A stretch of DNA of 64,000 nt. It comes from Streptomyces spinosisporus. GTDB taxonomy: Bacteria; Actinomycetota; Actinomycetes; Streptomycetales; Streptomycetaceae. Shown one piece after another: positions 23,798 to 32,112 of the stretch (the stretch's first letter is position 1; each line of letters begins with the position of its first letter). The stretch lies in NCBI RefSeq assembly GCF_022698145.1, contig NZ_JALDAX010000013.1, positions 124,001 through 188,000 on the forward strand, given 5' to 3'. The notes beneath the pieces were generated by a model. The model ran no database searches. It saw nothing but the letters and a program-made list of their open reading frames with translations, and was not told the origin of the DNA. Position numbers and translations under genes: made by a program.

Positions 23798-25624
23798 TTG
23801 CCGAGCAAGTCTTCCGCGCGTCTCGCCGCGCTCACCGTCGCCGCCGTCTGTTCCGCGGCGTCCACCGTCGCACTGACCGCGCCCGCGCACGCGGACACCG
23901 TACGCATCCATGACATCCAGGGCAGCACGCGCACGTCCGCGTACGCCGGCCAGAAGGTCACGGACGTGCCCGGGATCGTCACCGGAGTGCGCACCTACGG
24001 CTCCTCCAGAGGCTTCTGGATCCAGGATCCGAACCCGGACGACGACCCGGCCACCAGTGAGGGCGTCTTCGTCTTCACCAGCTCCACCCCGAAGGTCGCG
24101 GTCGGTGACTCCGTCACGGTCACCGGCACGGTCTCCGAGTACGTCCCCGGCGGCACCTCGTCCGGCAACCAGTCGCTGACCGAGATCACCAAGCCGGTGA
24201 TCACCACCGTCTCCACCGGCAACACGGTCCCGGCTGCGACGCTGATCGACGCGAGGTCGGTGCCCTCGCGCTACACACCCGCGGGCGACACCGCGGCGAA
24301 CGGCTCGATCAACGGCCTGACCCTGCAGCCGAAGAAGTACGCCCTGGACTACTACGAGTCCCTGGAGGGCATGAACGTCCGGGTCGCCAATACCCGCGTG
24401 GTCACCGGCACCGACCCGTACACCGAGCTGTGGGTCACGGTGAAGCCGCACGAGAACCCGACCCGCCGCGGCGGCACGCTCTACGGCTCCTACGACGACC
24501 AGAACACCGGCCGGCTGCAGATCCAGTCGCTGGGCGCGACGGCCGACTTCCCGGTGGCGAACGTCGGCGACACGCTCACCGGCACCACGGCCGGCCCGAT
24601 GGACTACAACCAGTACGGCGGCTACACCCTCGTCGCGAACGAGATCGGCGCCCTCAAGAGCGGCGGCCTGCAGCGGGAGACGACACGGAAGCAGTCCCGG
24701 AGCGAGCTCGCGGTCGCCACCTACAACGTCGAGAACCTCGACCCGGCCGACGACACGTTCGCCCAGCACGCCTCCGCGATCGTGAACAATCTGAAGTCGC
24801 CCGACATCGTGTCCCTGGAGGAGATCCAGGACAACAACGGTGCGAAGGACGACGGCACGGTCGCCGCCGACGTGACGGTGACCAAGCTGATCGACGCGAT
24901 CGTCGCGGCGGGCGGCCCCAGGTACGACTGGCGCGGTATCGACCCGGTCAACGACCAGGACGGCGGCGAGCCCGGCGGCAACATCCGCCAGGTCTTCCTC
25001 TTCAACCCCGAGCGGGTGTCCTTCACGGACCGCGCGGGCGGCGACTCCACCACCGCGGTGGGCGTCACCAAGGTGCACGGCAAGGCCCGGCTGACGGCCT
25101 CCCCCGGCCGGATCGCCCCGGCGGACTCCGCCTGGGACAACAGCCGCAAGCCGCTGGCCGCGGAGTTCGTCTTCCACGGCAGGACGGTATTCGTGATCGG
25201 CAACCACCTGAACTCCAAGGGCGGCGACCAGGGTCTGACGGCGGCGTACCAGCCGCCGGCGCGCAGTTCGGAGACCCAGCGGCACGCGCAGGCGACGCTG
25301 GTCAACGCCTTCGTCAAGGACATCCTGCACGTCCAGAAGAACGCGGAGGTCGTCACGCTCGGCGACATGAACGACTTCGAGTTCTCCGGCACCACGAAGA
25401 TCCTCGAAGACGACGGCGCCCTGTGGTCGGCGATCAAGTCGCTGCCGAGGAGCGAGCGTTACACCTACGACTACCAGGGCAACCAGCAGGTCCTGGACCA
25501 GATCCTGATCTCCCCGTCGATCCGCCGCGGCCGTGGTTTCGACTACGACTCCGTGCACATCAACTCGGAGTTCCACGACCAGATCAGCGACCACGACCCG
25601 CAGGTGCTGCGGTTCCGTCCGTGA
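23798..25624 (+). CDS. Secreted endonuclease/exonuclease/phosphatase-family nuclease
   Basis: A 608-residue exported protein. The TTG start at 23798 (PSKSSARLAALTV) is chosen because GGAGGG lies 7 bases upstream and a clean Sec signal follows, cleaved near APAHA-DT. Residues about 40-290 form beta-rich OB-like segments (VTGTVSEYVPGG). Residues about 300-600 are the EEP catalytic domain: TYNVENLD, LEEIQD, GNHLNSKGGD, LGDMNDFEFSG and ISDHDPQVL supply the metal and catalytic Asn, Glu, His and Asp. It resembles the extracellular nuclease ExeM/NucH group. A nutrient-scavenging role beside phoX is plausible. Confidence 0.85.
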   Translation: MPSKSSARLAALTVAAVCSAASTVALTAPAHADTVRIHDIQGSTRTSAYAGQKVTDVPGIVTGVRTYGSSRGFWIQDPNPDDDPATSEGVFVFTSSTPKVAVGDSVTVTGTVSEYVPGGTSSGNQSLTEITKPVITTVSTGNTVPAATLIDARSVPSRYTPAGDTAANGSINGLTLQPKKYALDYYESLEGMNVRVANTRVVTGTDPYTELWVTVKPHENPTRRGGTLYGSYDDQNTGRLQIQSLGATADFPVANVGDTLTGTTAGPMDYNQYGGYTLVANEIGALKSGGLQRETTRKQSRSELAVATYNVENLDPADDTFAQHASAIVNNLKSPDIVSLEEIQDNNGAKDDGTVAADVTVTKLIDAIVAAGGPRYDWRGIDPVNDQDGGEPGGNIRQVFLFNPERVSFTDRAGGDSTTAVGVTKVHGKARLTASPGRIAPADSAWDNSRKPLAAEFVFHGRTVFVIGNHLNSKGGDQGLTAAYQPPARSSETQRHAQATLVNAFVKDILHVQKNAEVVTLGDMNDFEFSGTTKILEDDGALWSAIKSLPRSERYTYDYQGNQQVLDQILISPSIRRGRGFDYDSVHINSEFHDQISDHDPQVLRFRP

Positions 25625-25653
25625 AGTTCGGTCCGTAAGGTTCGGTCCGTAGG
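25612..25653. repeat. Triple 14-bp tandem repeat across the nuclease stop codon
   Basis: GTTCCGTCCGTGAA, GTTCGGTCCGTAAG and GTTCGGTCCGTAGG lie head to tail. The real stop TGA (25622-25624) is in the first unit, and the same position holds TAA in the second and TAG in the third. Confidence 0.9.
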
Positions 25654-25671
25654 GCCGTGACTCCCGCTTGC

Positions 25672-26406
25672 TCAGGGCTGGTCGAACACGCCGTTCAGCC
25701 AGCCCTGCCAGGCGGTCTCGCACTCCTTGATGTCGGTGCCCGGCGTGAAGTCGTGCAGGGAGATGCCGACCGGGTGGCCCCAGTGGTTGCGCCCGAAGAC
25801 ACGGGTGAGACCGCGATCGGTGCGCAGCCCGATGAAGTACGGGTTGCGGAAGTCGACGACGGCCTCGAACGCGTCCGGGCCCCGGACCGTCAGGCGCGTG
25901 CCGGCGGCCATGTCCTCGCCGACGCCGAGCGCCCGCCCGACGACAGCGAGCGCGTCGAGCGCCTTGGACGCCTCGGGCCCGTCGAAGGTGGCGAACGCGG
26001 CGGGCCGGGGCGCGAAGTGGACCAGGTACTCGCGCAGGGTGTGCAGATAGAAGTCGGTGTGCTTGGCGGCGCCGTCGTACTGGTTGTCCCAGTCGTCGAC
26101 GAAGATGCCGCTGTGCACGTACCGCACCCAGGCCCGGCGTCCCTCGTCGCGGGGCTCGATCGTGTAGTCGAGCTGGTTGAGGGTCTGCTCGGAGATGCCC
26201 TTGACGTCCTCGACGCGGTTGGTGTAGCGGTGCGGCGGGTCCCAGGCGGTGACCTCGGACCCGAAGGGCCCCTTGCCGCCGACCCGGGGCTCCGGCGGCT
26301 CCATCGGCCACAGATAGCCTCCGGTTCCGCTGGTGACCGCCTCCCATACCTGCTCGGGGGTGGCGTCGACCTCGAACTCGCGGGCGATCTCGAATTCCTT
26401 GGACAT
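25672..26406 (-). CDS. SRPBCC/AHSA1-like protein
   Basis: A 244-residue protein. The N-terminal FEIAREFEVDATPEQVWEAVTSGTGGYLWPM and GSEVTAWDPPHRYTNRVED are typical of the START/AHSA1 lipid- or ligand-binding fold. A C-terminal half (about 140-244) with FATFDGPEASKALDALAVVG may be a second related fold. It sits 13 bases after the ArsR-type gene on the same strand, a common pairing in which the ArsR protein represses the SRPBCC gene. Confidence 0.85.
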   Translation of the reverse strand: MSKEFEIAREFEVDATPEQVWEAVTSGTGGYLWPMEPPEPRVGGKGPFGSEVTAWDPPHRYTNRVEDVKGISEQTLNQLDYTIEPRDEGRRAWVRYVHSGIFVDDWDNQYDGAAKHTDFYLHTLREYLVHFAPRPAAFATFDGPEASKALDALAVVGRALGVGEDMAAGTRLTVRGPDAFEAVVDFRNPYFIGLRTDRGLTRVFGRNHWGHPVGISLHDFTPGTDIKECETAWQGWLNGVFDQP

Positions 26407-26419
26407 GGCGGGCTCCTGA

Positions 26420-27046
26420 CTACTCCGGCTCGGTCTGGTCGAGCTCGCTCTGCTCGAGCTCGGTCTGCTTGAGGGTGGGATGGACGGCCACGACGATCCG
26501 GTGCGCACGCCCGCCCTCGGCGTCGGGGGCGTCGTACTTGCGGATCAGCGCGGTGACCCCGGCCGTCAGCTCCTGCACGAACGCGGCCCGGTCGGCGGCC
26601 GAGGCGAAGCGCACCTCGCCGTCGAGCGCGTACGTCGCCAGCCGCTTGCGGGCCTTGGCGGCACCGGTGATCAGCGCGCCGACGTCGCTCACCAGACGGG
26701 CGCCGAGGGCGAGCAGCCAGCGCGCGGACAGCTGGTCCCGGAAGCGGTCGGGGTCGGGCTGTACGGCGGAGAGGGCGAGCGGCGAGATGACGTACGACGC
26801 GGCGGTCGCCCGCATCAGCCGCTCGGTGACATTGCCCTTGCGGCGCTCCCCGGCGAGCTCGACCAGGCCGTGCCGCTCCAGCGCCTTGAGGTGGTAGTTC
26901 ACCTTCTGGCGGGGCAGCCCGACCTGGCCGGCCAGCATCGCCGCCGACGCGGGTCCGGCCGTCAGCTCGGCGAGCAGCCGGGCCCTGATGGGGTCCAGGG
27001 AGACGGCGGCGGCCTCGGGGTCCTCGATCACGGTGACGTCCAGCAT
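26420..27046 (-). CDS. ArsR-family (HTH_20-like) regulator
   Basis: A 208-residue protein. The winged HTH (about residues 15-75) reads LLAELTAGPASAAMLAGQVGLPRQKVNYHLKALERHGLVEL. The middle is helical with LLALGARLVSDVGALITGAAKARKRL. There are no metal-binding cysteines. The last 17 residues, KQTELEQSELDQTEPE, come from a three-copy 15-bp repeat in the DNA, so the tail is probably a recent slippage extension. It is likely autoregulatory through the inverted repeat upstream. Confidence 0.87.
   Translation of the reverse strand: MLDVTVIEDPEAAAVSLDPIRARLLAELTAGPASAAMLAGQVGLPRQKVNYHLKALERHGLVELAGERRKGNVTERLMRATAASYVISPLALSAVQPDPDRFRDQLSARWLLALGARLVSDVGALITGAAKARKRLATYALDGEVRFASAADRAAFVQELTAGVTALIRKYDAPDAEGGRAHRIVVAVHPTLKQTELEQSELDQTEPE
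26428..26472. repeat. Triple 15-bp repeat at the 3' end of the ArsR gene
   Basis: GCTCGGTCTGGTCGA, GCTCGCTCTGCTCGA and GCTCGGTCTGCTTGA follow each other just before the stop codon (26420-26422). Because 15 is a multiple of three they extend the protein in frame by repeats of five residues. Confidence 0.85.
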
Positions 27047-27057
27047 GGGTCCACCGT

Positions 27058-27103
27058 CTCACCGAAAACTTTTTTTGTCCAGACGGTTCAGACTTTCGGT
27101 GAG
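27058..27103. promoter_or_regulatory. Candidate ArsR operator/promoter
   Basis: CTCACCGAAA (27058-27067) and TTTCGGTGAG (27094-27103) form a perfect 10-bp inverted repeat around a 26-base spacer with a run of seven T. It begins 11 bases before the ArsR start codon. Binding by that regulator is inferred from position. Confidence 0.5.
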
Positions 27104-27123
27104 TCTCGCCGAAGCAGTAGGTC

Positions 27124-27825
27124 TCAGCCGGGGAGCAGGCCCAGCGCGTGCTGGTAACGGCTGACCGTGGTGCTCTTCAGGCCGGGCCAGGTCTGGACGC
27201 GGTGCCACTGCTGCGTCGACGAGCCGATGCCGTCGCCGGGTGCGGCGAGGGCTTCGAGGTGGGCGCGGGCGCTCTCCCACTCCGCGTAGTTGAGGACGCG
27301 GGTGCCGTCGGTGCTCAGATGGAAGTGGGCGGAGATGCCGCCGGGATGCGGGGTCGGCTCGCTCTCCAGCGCCTCGAAGACGGCGTCGACCCAGGCGCGC
27401 TGCCGGTCGGGGTCGGGGCCCTCGAACTCGATGTCGACGATCACGATGCAGCCGGGGACCCGCGTCTCGCCGTCCCTGACGCCGCTGCGGTAGCGCCGGT
27501 AACGCCCCAGTCCCAGCCGTTCGATGCCGGGCACGGCGGTGTCGATCGCGTCGACGCGCTCCTGACGCTGCGTCTTGACGAAGGCCTCGTAGGCCGCTTC
27601 GCCGGTCCACTGCGAGTGGTGGAGCAGGGTGGAGGCGTCGTCGCCGGTGTAGACGTGGTAGCCGAGCAGATCGTCGGCGGGCCAGGGGCGGCCCTGCCAG
27701 GTCTCCGCTATCGCCTCGACGGTCTGCCGCTGGCGCAGCGGGGTGCCCACGCGCCAGGTGCTGAAGAAGGGTGCTCCCACGCGCGGGTCGGTGAGGTCGG
27801 GGTGGGCGTCGGTACGGCGGGTCAT
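27124..27825 (-). CDS. Antibiotic-biosynthesis-monooxygenase-like (ABM) two-domain protein
   Basis: A 233-residue protein with two ferredoxin-like ABM-type halves. The first (about 15-110) has FFSTWRVGTPLRQRQTVEAIAETW and HHSQWTGEAAYEAFVKTQ. The second (about 125-215) has CIVIVDIEFEGPDPDRQRAWVDAVFEAL and VLNYAEWESARAHLEAL. Such proteins are small heme-degrading or monooxygenase-like enzymes, or polyketide tailoring factors; no cofactor residue is diagnostic. CGGAGG precedes the ATG at 27825. Confidence 0.75.
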   Translation of the reverse strand: MTRRTDAHPDLTDPRVGAPFFSTWRVGTPLRQRQTVEAIAETWQGRPWPADDLLGYHVYTGDDASTLLHHSQWTGEAAYEAFVKTQRQERVDAIDTAVPGIERLGLGRYRRYRSGVRDGETRVPGCIVIVDIEFEGPDPDRQRAWVDAVFEALESEPTPHPGGISAHFHLSTDGTRVLNYAEWESARAHLEALAAPGDGIGSSTQQWHRVQTWPGLKSTTVSRYQHALGLLPG

Positions 27826-27904
27826 ACGAACCTCCGGTGGGCGGTGACCGATCGGTGTACCGCCCACCCTTCAACCTCAACCTCGATTCAGGTCAAGCCG
27901 CGCC

Positions 27905-28459
27905 TCACTTCTTCGGATGGCGCCGGCTGATCACCACGACCGCCACCAGGGTCGCGCCGATGACGAGGGTGGGCCGCGGATGCCGCATCGCCGCCTGCAC
28001 CACCGGCCGGGCGGGCCACGGCATGCCGCGCTCCGCCCGGTGCTGCAGCTCCTGCCCCGTCGACTGCGCCGTGTCCTGGGCCGAGTGGCCGGTCCGCAGC
28101 GCCCGCTCGTGCGCCCGGTGCCCGGCCTTCGCGGCGTTGTCGTGCATCCGGTGGCCGGCCTTGGTGGCCTTGTCCTGGACCTGGTGGCCCGCCTTGGTGG
28201 CCCTGTCCTGGACCTGGTGACCGGCCTTGGCGGCCCGCTCCTGCATGGTGTGGCCGGCCTGTGCGGCGGTGCTGCGCAGTTGCACGGTCATGGCTCCGGC
28301 CTTGTCCCTGAGGTCGGCCGCCCGGGCCCGCGCCCGCCCCTTCACATCCATCTTGCCCGCCAACTCCTCCACTGTCGCACCGAGTTCGCTGCGTGTGCGC
28401 TCGATCTGCCGGCGCAACTCGTCGGGCCCCTTGGCGCCCGTCGCGGCCTTGTCCGTCAT
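27905..28459 (-). CDS. DUF3618-family protein with 11-residue AGH repeats and a C-terminal TM
   Basis: A 184-residue protein. The N-terminal DUF3618 motif (PDELRRQIERTRSELGATVEELAGKMDVKGR) precedes five 11-residue repeats of the form KAGHQVQDRAT (about residues 60-115). A Pro-rich stretch, then a single membrane helix (LVIGATLVAVVVI) with a basic tail follow. The start overlaps the stop of the holin-like gene (ATGA), so the two are coupled. They are likely envelope-associated stress proteins; function unknown. Confidence 0.8.
   Translation of the reverse strand: MTDKAATGAKGPDELRRQIERTRSELGATVEELAGKMDVKGRARARAADLRDKAGAMTVQLRSTAAQAGHTMQERAAKAGHQVQDRATKAGHQVQDKATKAGHRMHDNAAKAGHRAHERALRTGHSAQDTAQSTGQELQHRAERGMPWPARPVVQAAMRHPRPTLVIGATLVAVVVISRRHPKK
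28117..28281. repeat. 33-bp in-frame tandem repeat, about five copies
   Basis: Units start at 28117, 28150, 28183, 28216 and 28249, each 33 bases beginning with or close to GGTGGCCGGCCTTGG. The two at 28150 and 28183 differ at only two positions, indicating recent duplication. They encode the AGH repeats of the DUF3618 protein. Confidence 0.9.
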
Positions 28460-28875
28460 CGGTGTGCCCTTTCCTTGATCTCCTCGACATCGGCCTTGAC
28501 GCTGCCGAGGGTCTCCTCGGGCGTGGGGGGAGTGGCCCGGCGCAACTGGGCGCGGCCGGTCATGGCGAGCACGGCCGCGATCACGAACAGCACGGCCGTC
28601 ACGATGAGTGCCGCGGCCCAGACCGACAGCGCCAGCGAGAGGGCGGCGACGGCCGTGCCGGCCGCGGCGAGCAGGCCCGCGTAGGCGAACGCGCCCGCAG
28701 CGCCGAGCAGTCCGCCGCCGAGTCCGGCGCGCTTGCCCTTGGCGGCCATCTCCTCCTTGGCGAGGGCCACTTCTTGCCGTACGAGCCTGGAGAGCTGTTC
28801 TGTGGCCTGCCCGACCAGCTCGCCCACCGAGTGGTGCTCGTCGTGCACAGGCCCGGGGTGCATGGTCCCGGTCAC
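28456..28875 (-). CDS. Phage-holin-family-like (holin 3_6) membrane protein
   Basis: A 139-residue protein. GTG at 28875 is chosen because AGGAGG lies 7 bases upstream; the next ATG is four codons in. The N-terminal amphipathic segment SVGELVGQATEQLSRLVRQEVALAKEEM is followed by two membrane helices (about 55-80 and 85-110) and a charged tail. Despite the family name, this group occurs with DUF3618 genes in actinobacterial chromosomes and does not imply a prophage. Function unknown. Confidence 0.82.
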   Translation of the reverse strand: MTGTMHPGPVHDEHHSVGELVGQATEQLSRLVRQEVALAKEEMAAKGKRAGLGGGLLGAAGAFAYAGLLAAAGTAVAALSLALSVWAAALIVTAVLFVIAAVLAMTGRAQLRRATPPTPEETLGSVKADVEEIKERAHR

Positions 28876-28948
28876 GGCGTCGCCTCCTGTCGTGTTCCGC
28901 TCGTCTGCCTCTCGTTCGGAACACCCCGGGTACCCCGGCTCTCCTGCG

Positions 28949-29641
28949 CTACCCCTGCCTGCCCCGGCCGGGTCCGTGTTCGCCCAGCCGGGCCAGCTGG
29001 GTCTGGAACCAGTCGAGGCGCGCCTGCAACAGGGCTGCCTCCGCGACGAGTTCGGGCACCCCGAGCCCCTCGGCGCCGGGCACTGCGGTCGGCCGGTCCG
29101 GGTCGCCGCCGCCCGCCACCACCCGCAGCCCCTCCCCCGCGAGCCGCGCGAACGCCGCGAGCGAAACGGACGTACGAGCGCGGACGCAGCCCGCGCAGGA
29201 GGGCGCGAGCCCGCGCCAGCCGGGCCGGCCCCAGCCCGCGTCGGCCAGCGCCACGGCGACCGCGCCGCATGCGCAGGGGCCGACCGTGGCGACGCGCACC
29301 CGCTGGCGGGCGGAGCGGAAGCCGCGCTCGAAGCGGATGTAGGCGCCGAGGACGGAGACCTCCAGCAGAACGGCCGCCCGGTGCTCGGTGGTGCAGAGCA
29401 TCGCCTCGGCGACCGCGCGGTCGTGCACGCAGTGGAACCCGCAGGCGCAGCGGCGGTGCGGTGCGCGATGGCGCAGGCCGTAGACGCACGCCGCGTCGGC
29501 CAGGACGCCGTACGGCAGCGCGCCGCCCAGCGACACACCGGTGAACCCGGCCCGGGTGCCGTCCTGGGACAGCACCGGGTGGGCGATCTTGTATCCGGTC
29601 GGCGGCTCCGTAGGGCGTTCCTCCGGAAGCCGCAGTCTCAT
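28949..29641 (-). CDS. Conserved hypothetical cysteine/histidine-rich protein
   Basis: A 230-residue soluble protein I do not recognise. It has several Cys/His clusters: AACVYGLRH and HRRCACGFHCVHD (residues about 50-75), CTTEH, ATVGPCACGAV, and APSCAGCVRA. These look like zinc-ribbon-type knuckles. The C-terminal part is helical (AEAALLQARLDWFQTQLARLGE). It is coupled by ATGA to the small gene before it. Confidence 0.72.
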   Translation of the reverse strand: MRLRLPEERPTEPPTGYKIAHPVLSQDGTRAGFTGVSLGGALPYGVLADAACVYGLRHRAPHRRCACGFHCVHDRAVAEAMLCTTEHRAAVLLEVSVLGAYIRFERGFRSARQRVRVATVGPCACGAVAVALADAGWGRPGWRGLAPSCAGCVRARTSVSLAAFARLAGEGLRVVAGGGDPDRPTAVPGAEGLGVPELVAEAALLQARLDWFQTQLARLGEHGPGRGRQG

Positions 29642-29775
29642 CGGGCCGCCGGGACCTCTTCGGGGGCCTTCAGTTCCGTGGTCTCCTCGGGGAGTTCGAT
29701 CTCTTCGGGTTCCTGGACCGATGTCTGCGGCTGCTCCTCCGCGACTCCCGTGGCGAGTGCCTTGCCGAGCTTCAT
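29638..29775 (-). CDS. Small acidic protein, 45 residues
   Basis: Starts MKLGKALATGVAEEQP and ends in an acidic, Glu/Pro-rich tail. The ATG at 29775 has GGGAGG 5 bases upstream, and the stop overlaps the next start (ATGA), so it is a real coupled gene. No known domain. Confidence 0.7.
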   Translation of the reverse strand: MKLGKALATGVAEEQPQTSVQEPEEIELPEETTELKAPEEVPAAR

Positions 29776-29945
29776 GTCGCCTCCCATGACGCACTGCTGC
29801 CGCTCTCCGACCCGACCATGGTGACCCATGAAGGGCCTCTTTGGACATAGGGCCCGTCACCGGCACCCATCTCGAAGCCTTGCTTAGCAATACGTCGTAG
29901 AAGAATTAAGTGGAGCTTCACCGTCGCCGTCCCGACACTGCTGAC

Positions 29946-30863
29946 ATGACGACTGCCGTTGACACGACGACTGCCGCGGCCGGTGCCACCCCCTTCGGCC
30001 GCGCCCTGTGCGCGATGGTCACTCCGTTCACCGAGGACGGTGCGCTCGATCTGGACGGTGCGCAGCGGCTCGCCGCGGATCTGGTCGCGCGCGGGTGCGA
30101 CGGGCTGGTGCTCTCGGGCACCACGGGCGAGTCGCCGACCACCACGGACGCCGAGAAGGCGGCGCTCGTCGAGGCGGTGCGGGAGGCGGTGGGCGGGGCG
30201 CCGGTCGTGGCCGGGGTGGGGACCTTCGACACCCGGCACACGGTGGAGCTCGCCCGCGCGGCCGAGAAGGCGGGCGCGGACGGCCTGCTGGTGGTCAGCC
30301 CGTACTACAGCAGGCCCCCGCAGGACGCGCTGGAGGCGCACTTCCTCGCGGTCGCGGACGCGGTGGGGCTGCCGGTGGTGCTGTACGACATCCCGGGCCG
30401 CACCGGCACACGCATCGAGGCGGACACGATGATCCGGCTCGCCGCCCACCCGAGGATCGTGGCGGTCAAGGACTGCTCCTACGACTTCCTGGCCGCCCAG
30501 AAGGTGCTCGCCCGCACCGACCTGGCGTACTACGCGGGCTGCGACGAGCACAACCTCGCCCTGTACGCGGTGGGCGGCGCGGGCTACGTCAGCACCGTCG
30601 CGAACGTCGTCCCAGAGCAACTCCGCGCGGTGCTGGACGCGTTCGACGCGGGCGACACCCCCGTCGCCGCCCGCCTGCAGCAACGCGCCACCCCGCTCAT
30701 CGAGTCGATGATGTCCTCCGGCCTGCCCGGCACCGTCACCACGAAGGCCCTGCTCCACGAACTCGGCCACCCCGCCGGCCCGGTCCGCGCCCCACTGCAG
30801 CCCGCCGACCGCGCGACGGTCCACGGGCTGCTGAGGGAGTACGAGCGGCTGGTGGCCCACTGA
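29946..30863 (+). CDS. dapA: 4-Hydroxy-tetrahydrodipicolinate synthase
   Basis: A 305-residue enzyme of lysine/diaminopimelate synthesis that condenses pyruvate and aspartate semialdehyde. LVLSGTTGESPTTTD (residues about 55-69), VLYDIPGRTG with Tyr147 and Arg152, and the Schiff-base Lys175 in IVAVKDCS are present. The Arg is the carboxylate-binding residue of true DapA, which separates it from the two sugar-acid relatives at the left of the window. dapD lies 2.5 kb away. Many Streptomyces carry a second dapA elsewhere, so this copy may not be the only one. Confidence 0.88.
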   Translation: MTTAVDTTTAAAGATPFGRALCAMVTPFTEDGALDLDGAQRLAADLVARGCDGLVLSGTTGESPTTTDAEKAALVEAVREAVGGAPVVAGVGTFDTRHTVELARAAEKAGADGLLVVSPYYSRPPQDALEAHFLAVADAVGLPVVLYDIPGRTGTRIEADTMIRLAAHPRIVAVKDCSYDFLAAQKVLARTDLAYYAGCDEHNLALYAVGGAGYVSTVANVVPEQLRAVLDAFDAGDTPVAARLQQRATPLIESMMSSGLPGTVTTKALLHELGHPAGPVRAPLQPADRATVHGLLREYERLVAH

Positions 30864-30891
30864 CTGGACCGGCCGGCGGCACCGGCCCCGG

Positions 30892-32112
30892 TCAGGGCTG
30901 GGCGAACAGGGGGTCCCAGCGCCCGGCGTCCCCGTCGTGGCCCTGGCGGAAGCCGCTGAGCGGGACCTCCTTCTCACTGCCGATGGTGACCAGCACCAGC
31001 CGCTGATGGAACTCGTTCTTGTCGTTCTTGGCGATGTCCCAGGCGATGAGCTGCTTGTTGCCCACCCAGGCGAGCAGCTGCTGCCCGCGCACCTCGGTCT
31101 TCGCGCCGGTCAGGGCGTCGAGGACGTAGGAGGAGGTGTGCCACTTCTTTCCCGCGAAGTCCCCTGCGACGAGTCGGCCGTTCGGGGACTTGCCCGCCTC
31201 GACGTACCACTGGAGGTACTTGTCGCCCGCCGGTGCGGAGACCGGCTCGCCCTTCAGGGTCCAGAACTCCTTGCCGATGTCGCCCATGGGGTTGCCGGCC
31301 CAGACGTGCCGGCCGTCGTCGGTCAGGGCGAAGTCCTGGCGGGCGTTGAGCATCCCGCCCATGGGATCGTCGGGGTCCTTCTCGAGCCTGACCTCCGTCC
31401 AGGGCCCCGTCCCGGAGGCCACGTCGATGACGTAGAAACCGGTGCGGCTCGACTGCATCGTGGGCCCCCAGTCACCCTGGCCCTGGGACCTGTACAACTG
31501 GTCGGGGTTCTCGCCGTACGTCGTGGCCACCAGCTTGCGGCCGTCGCGCGAGAAGGCGAGCCCGGCCACCTTGTGGTCGACCTCGATCCACCGCTCGACC
31601 TTGCCGGTGGTCAGATCGAGCAGTCCGATCCGCGACGCGGGCAGGTTCCGCTCCAGGACGGCGGCGGTCTTCATCCCGGGCGCCACGGCCACCCATGACC
31701 ACTTGGCGGTCCGCACATACCTGCCGGTCTCGTGGTCCAGCAGGTAGTAGGTGCGCCGGCTGACGGCGGTCTCCTTGGTCAGCTCGACGGTGTCCGTCAC
31801 GGAGTATCCGGCCAGGGTGGTGCCCCCGGCGGAGATCAGGTTCCGCGGCGGCGACTGGTCGGGGTGGGCCTCGGTGCCCTTGTGGTGCACGACGACGTCC
31901 GCGGGGCGTACGTCCTTGCCGCCGGAGTCGAGCAGCGGCACCGCCACCGCGACGGCGACCACGGCGGCCGTCGCGGCGGCGACGGCCGCGATCCTGCGGG
32001 TGCGGCGGCGCCGGCGCAGGGCCAGCACGCGGTCCGCCAGTCCCGGCCCCGCCGGGGTCTGCGCGGCCGCCTGCTCGCGCAGGGCCTCGCGCACGAGTTC
32101 GTCGACGTTCAC
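30892..32112 (-). CDS. Membrane-anchored beta-propeller-like partner of the ECF sigma factor
   Basis: A 406-residue protein. The short cytoplasmic N-terminus (MNVDELVREALREQAA, basic RRRRRTRR) precedes one membrane helix (about 41-60). The extracytoplasmic part shows WD40/TolB-like blades: GLLDLTTGKVERWIEVDHKVAGLAFSRDGRKLVATTYG, FALTDDGRHVWAGNP, YVLDALTGAKTEVRG. It overlaps the sigma gene by ATGA. This layout is usual for SigE-family sigma factors with a membrane sensor or anti-sigma partner. Direct anti-sigma activity is not provable here. Confidence 0.75.
   Translation of the reverse strand: MNVDELVREALREQAAAQTPAGPGLADRVLALRRRRRTRRIAAVAAATAAVVAVAVAVPLLDSGGKDVRPADVVVHHKGTEAHPDQSPPRNLISAGGTTLAGYSVTDTVELTKETAVSRRTYYLLDHETGRYVRTAKWSWVAVAPGMKTAAVLERNLPASRIGLLDLTTGKVERWIEVDHKVAGLAFSRDGRKLVATTYGENPDQLYRSQGQGDWGPTMQSSRTGFYVIDVASGTGPWTEVRLEKDPDDPMGGMLNARQDFALTDDGRHVWAGNPMGDIGKEFWTLKGEPVSAPAGDKYLQWYVEAGKSPNGRLVAGDFAGKKWHTSSYVLDALTGAKTEVRGQQLLAWVGNKQLIAWDIAKNDKNEFHQRLVLVTIGSEKEVPLSGFRQGHDGDAGRWDPLFAQP

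Noticed and set aside
23690..26347. An 885-codon open frame on the minus strand
   Set aside because: Antisense to the secreted nuclease, with skewed composition and no recognisable domain; the plus-strand protein has catalytic motifs.
28456..28875. Prophage remnant, because of the holin family resemblance
   Set aside because: No other phage gene, integrase or att-like repeat is present; these holin-like genes are chromosomal partners of DUF3618.
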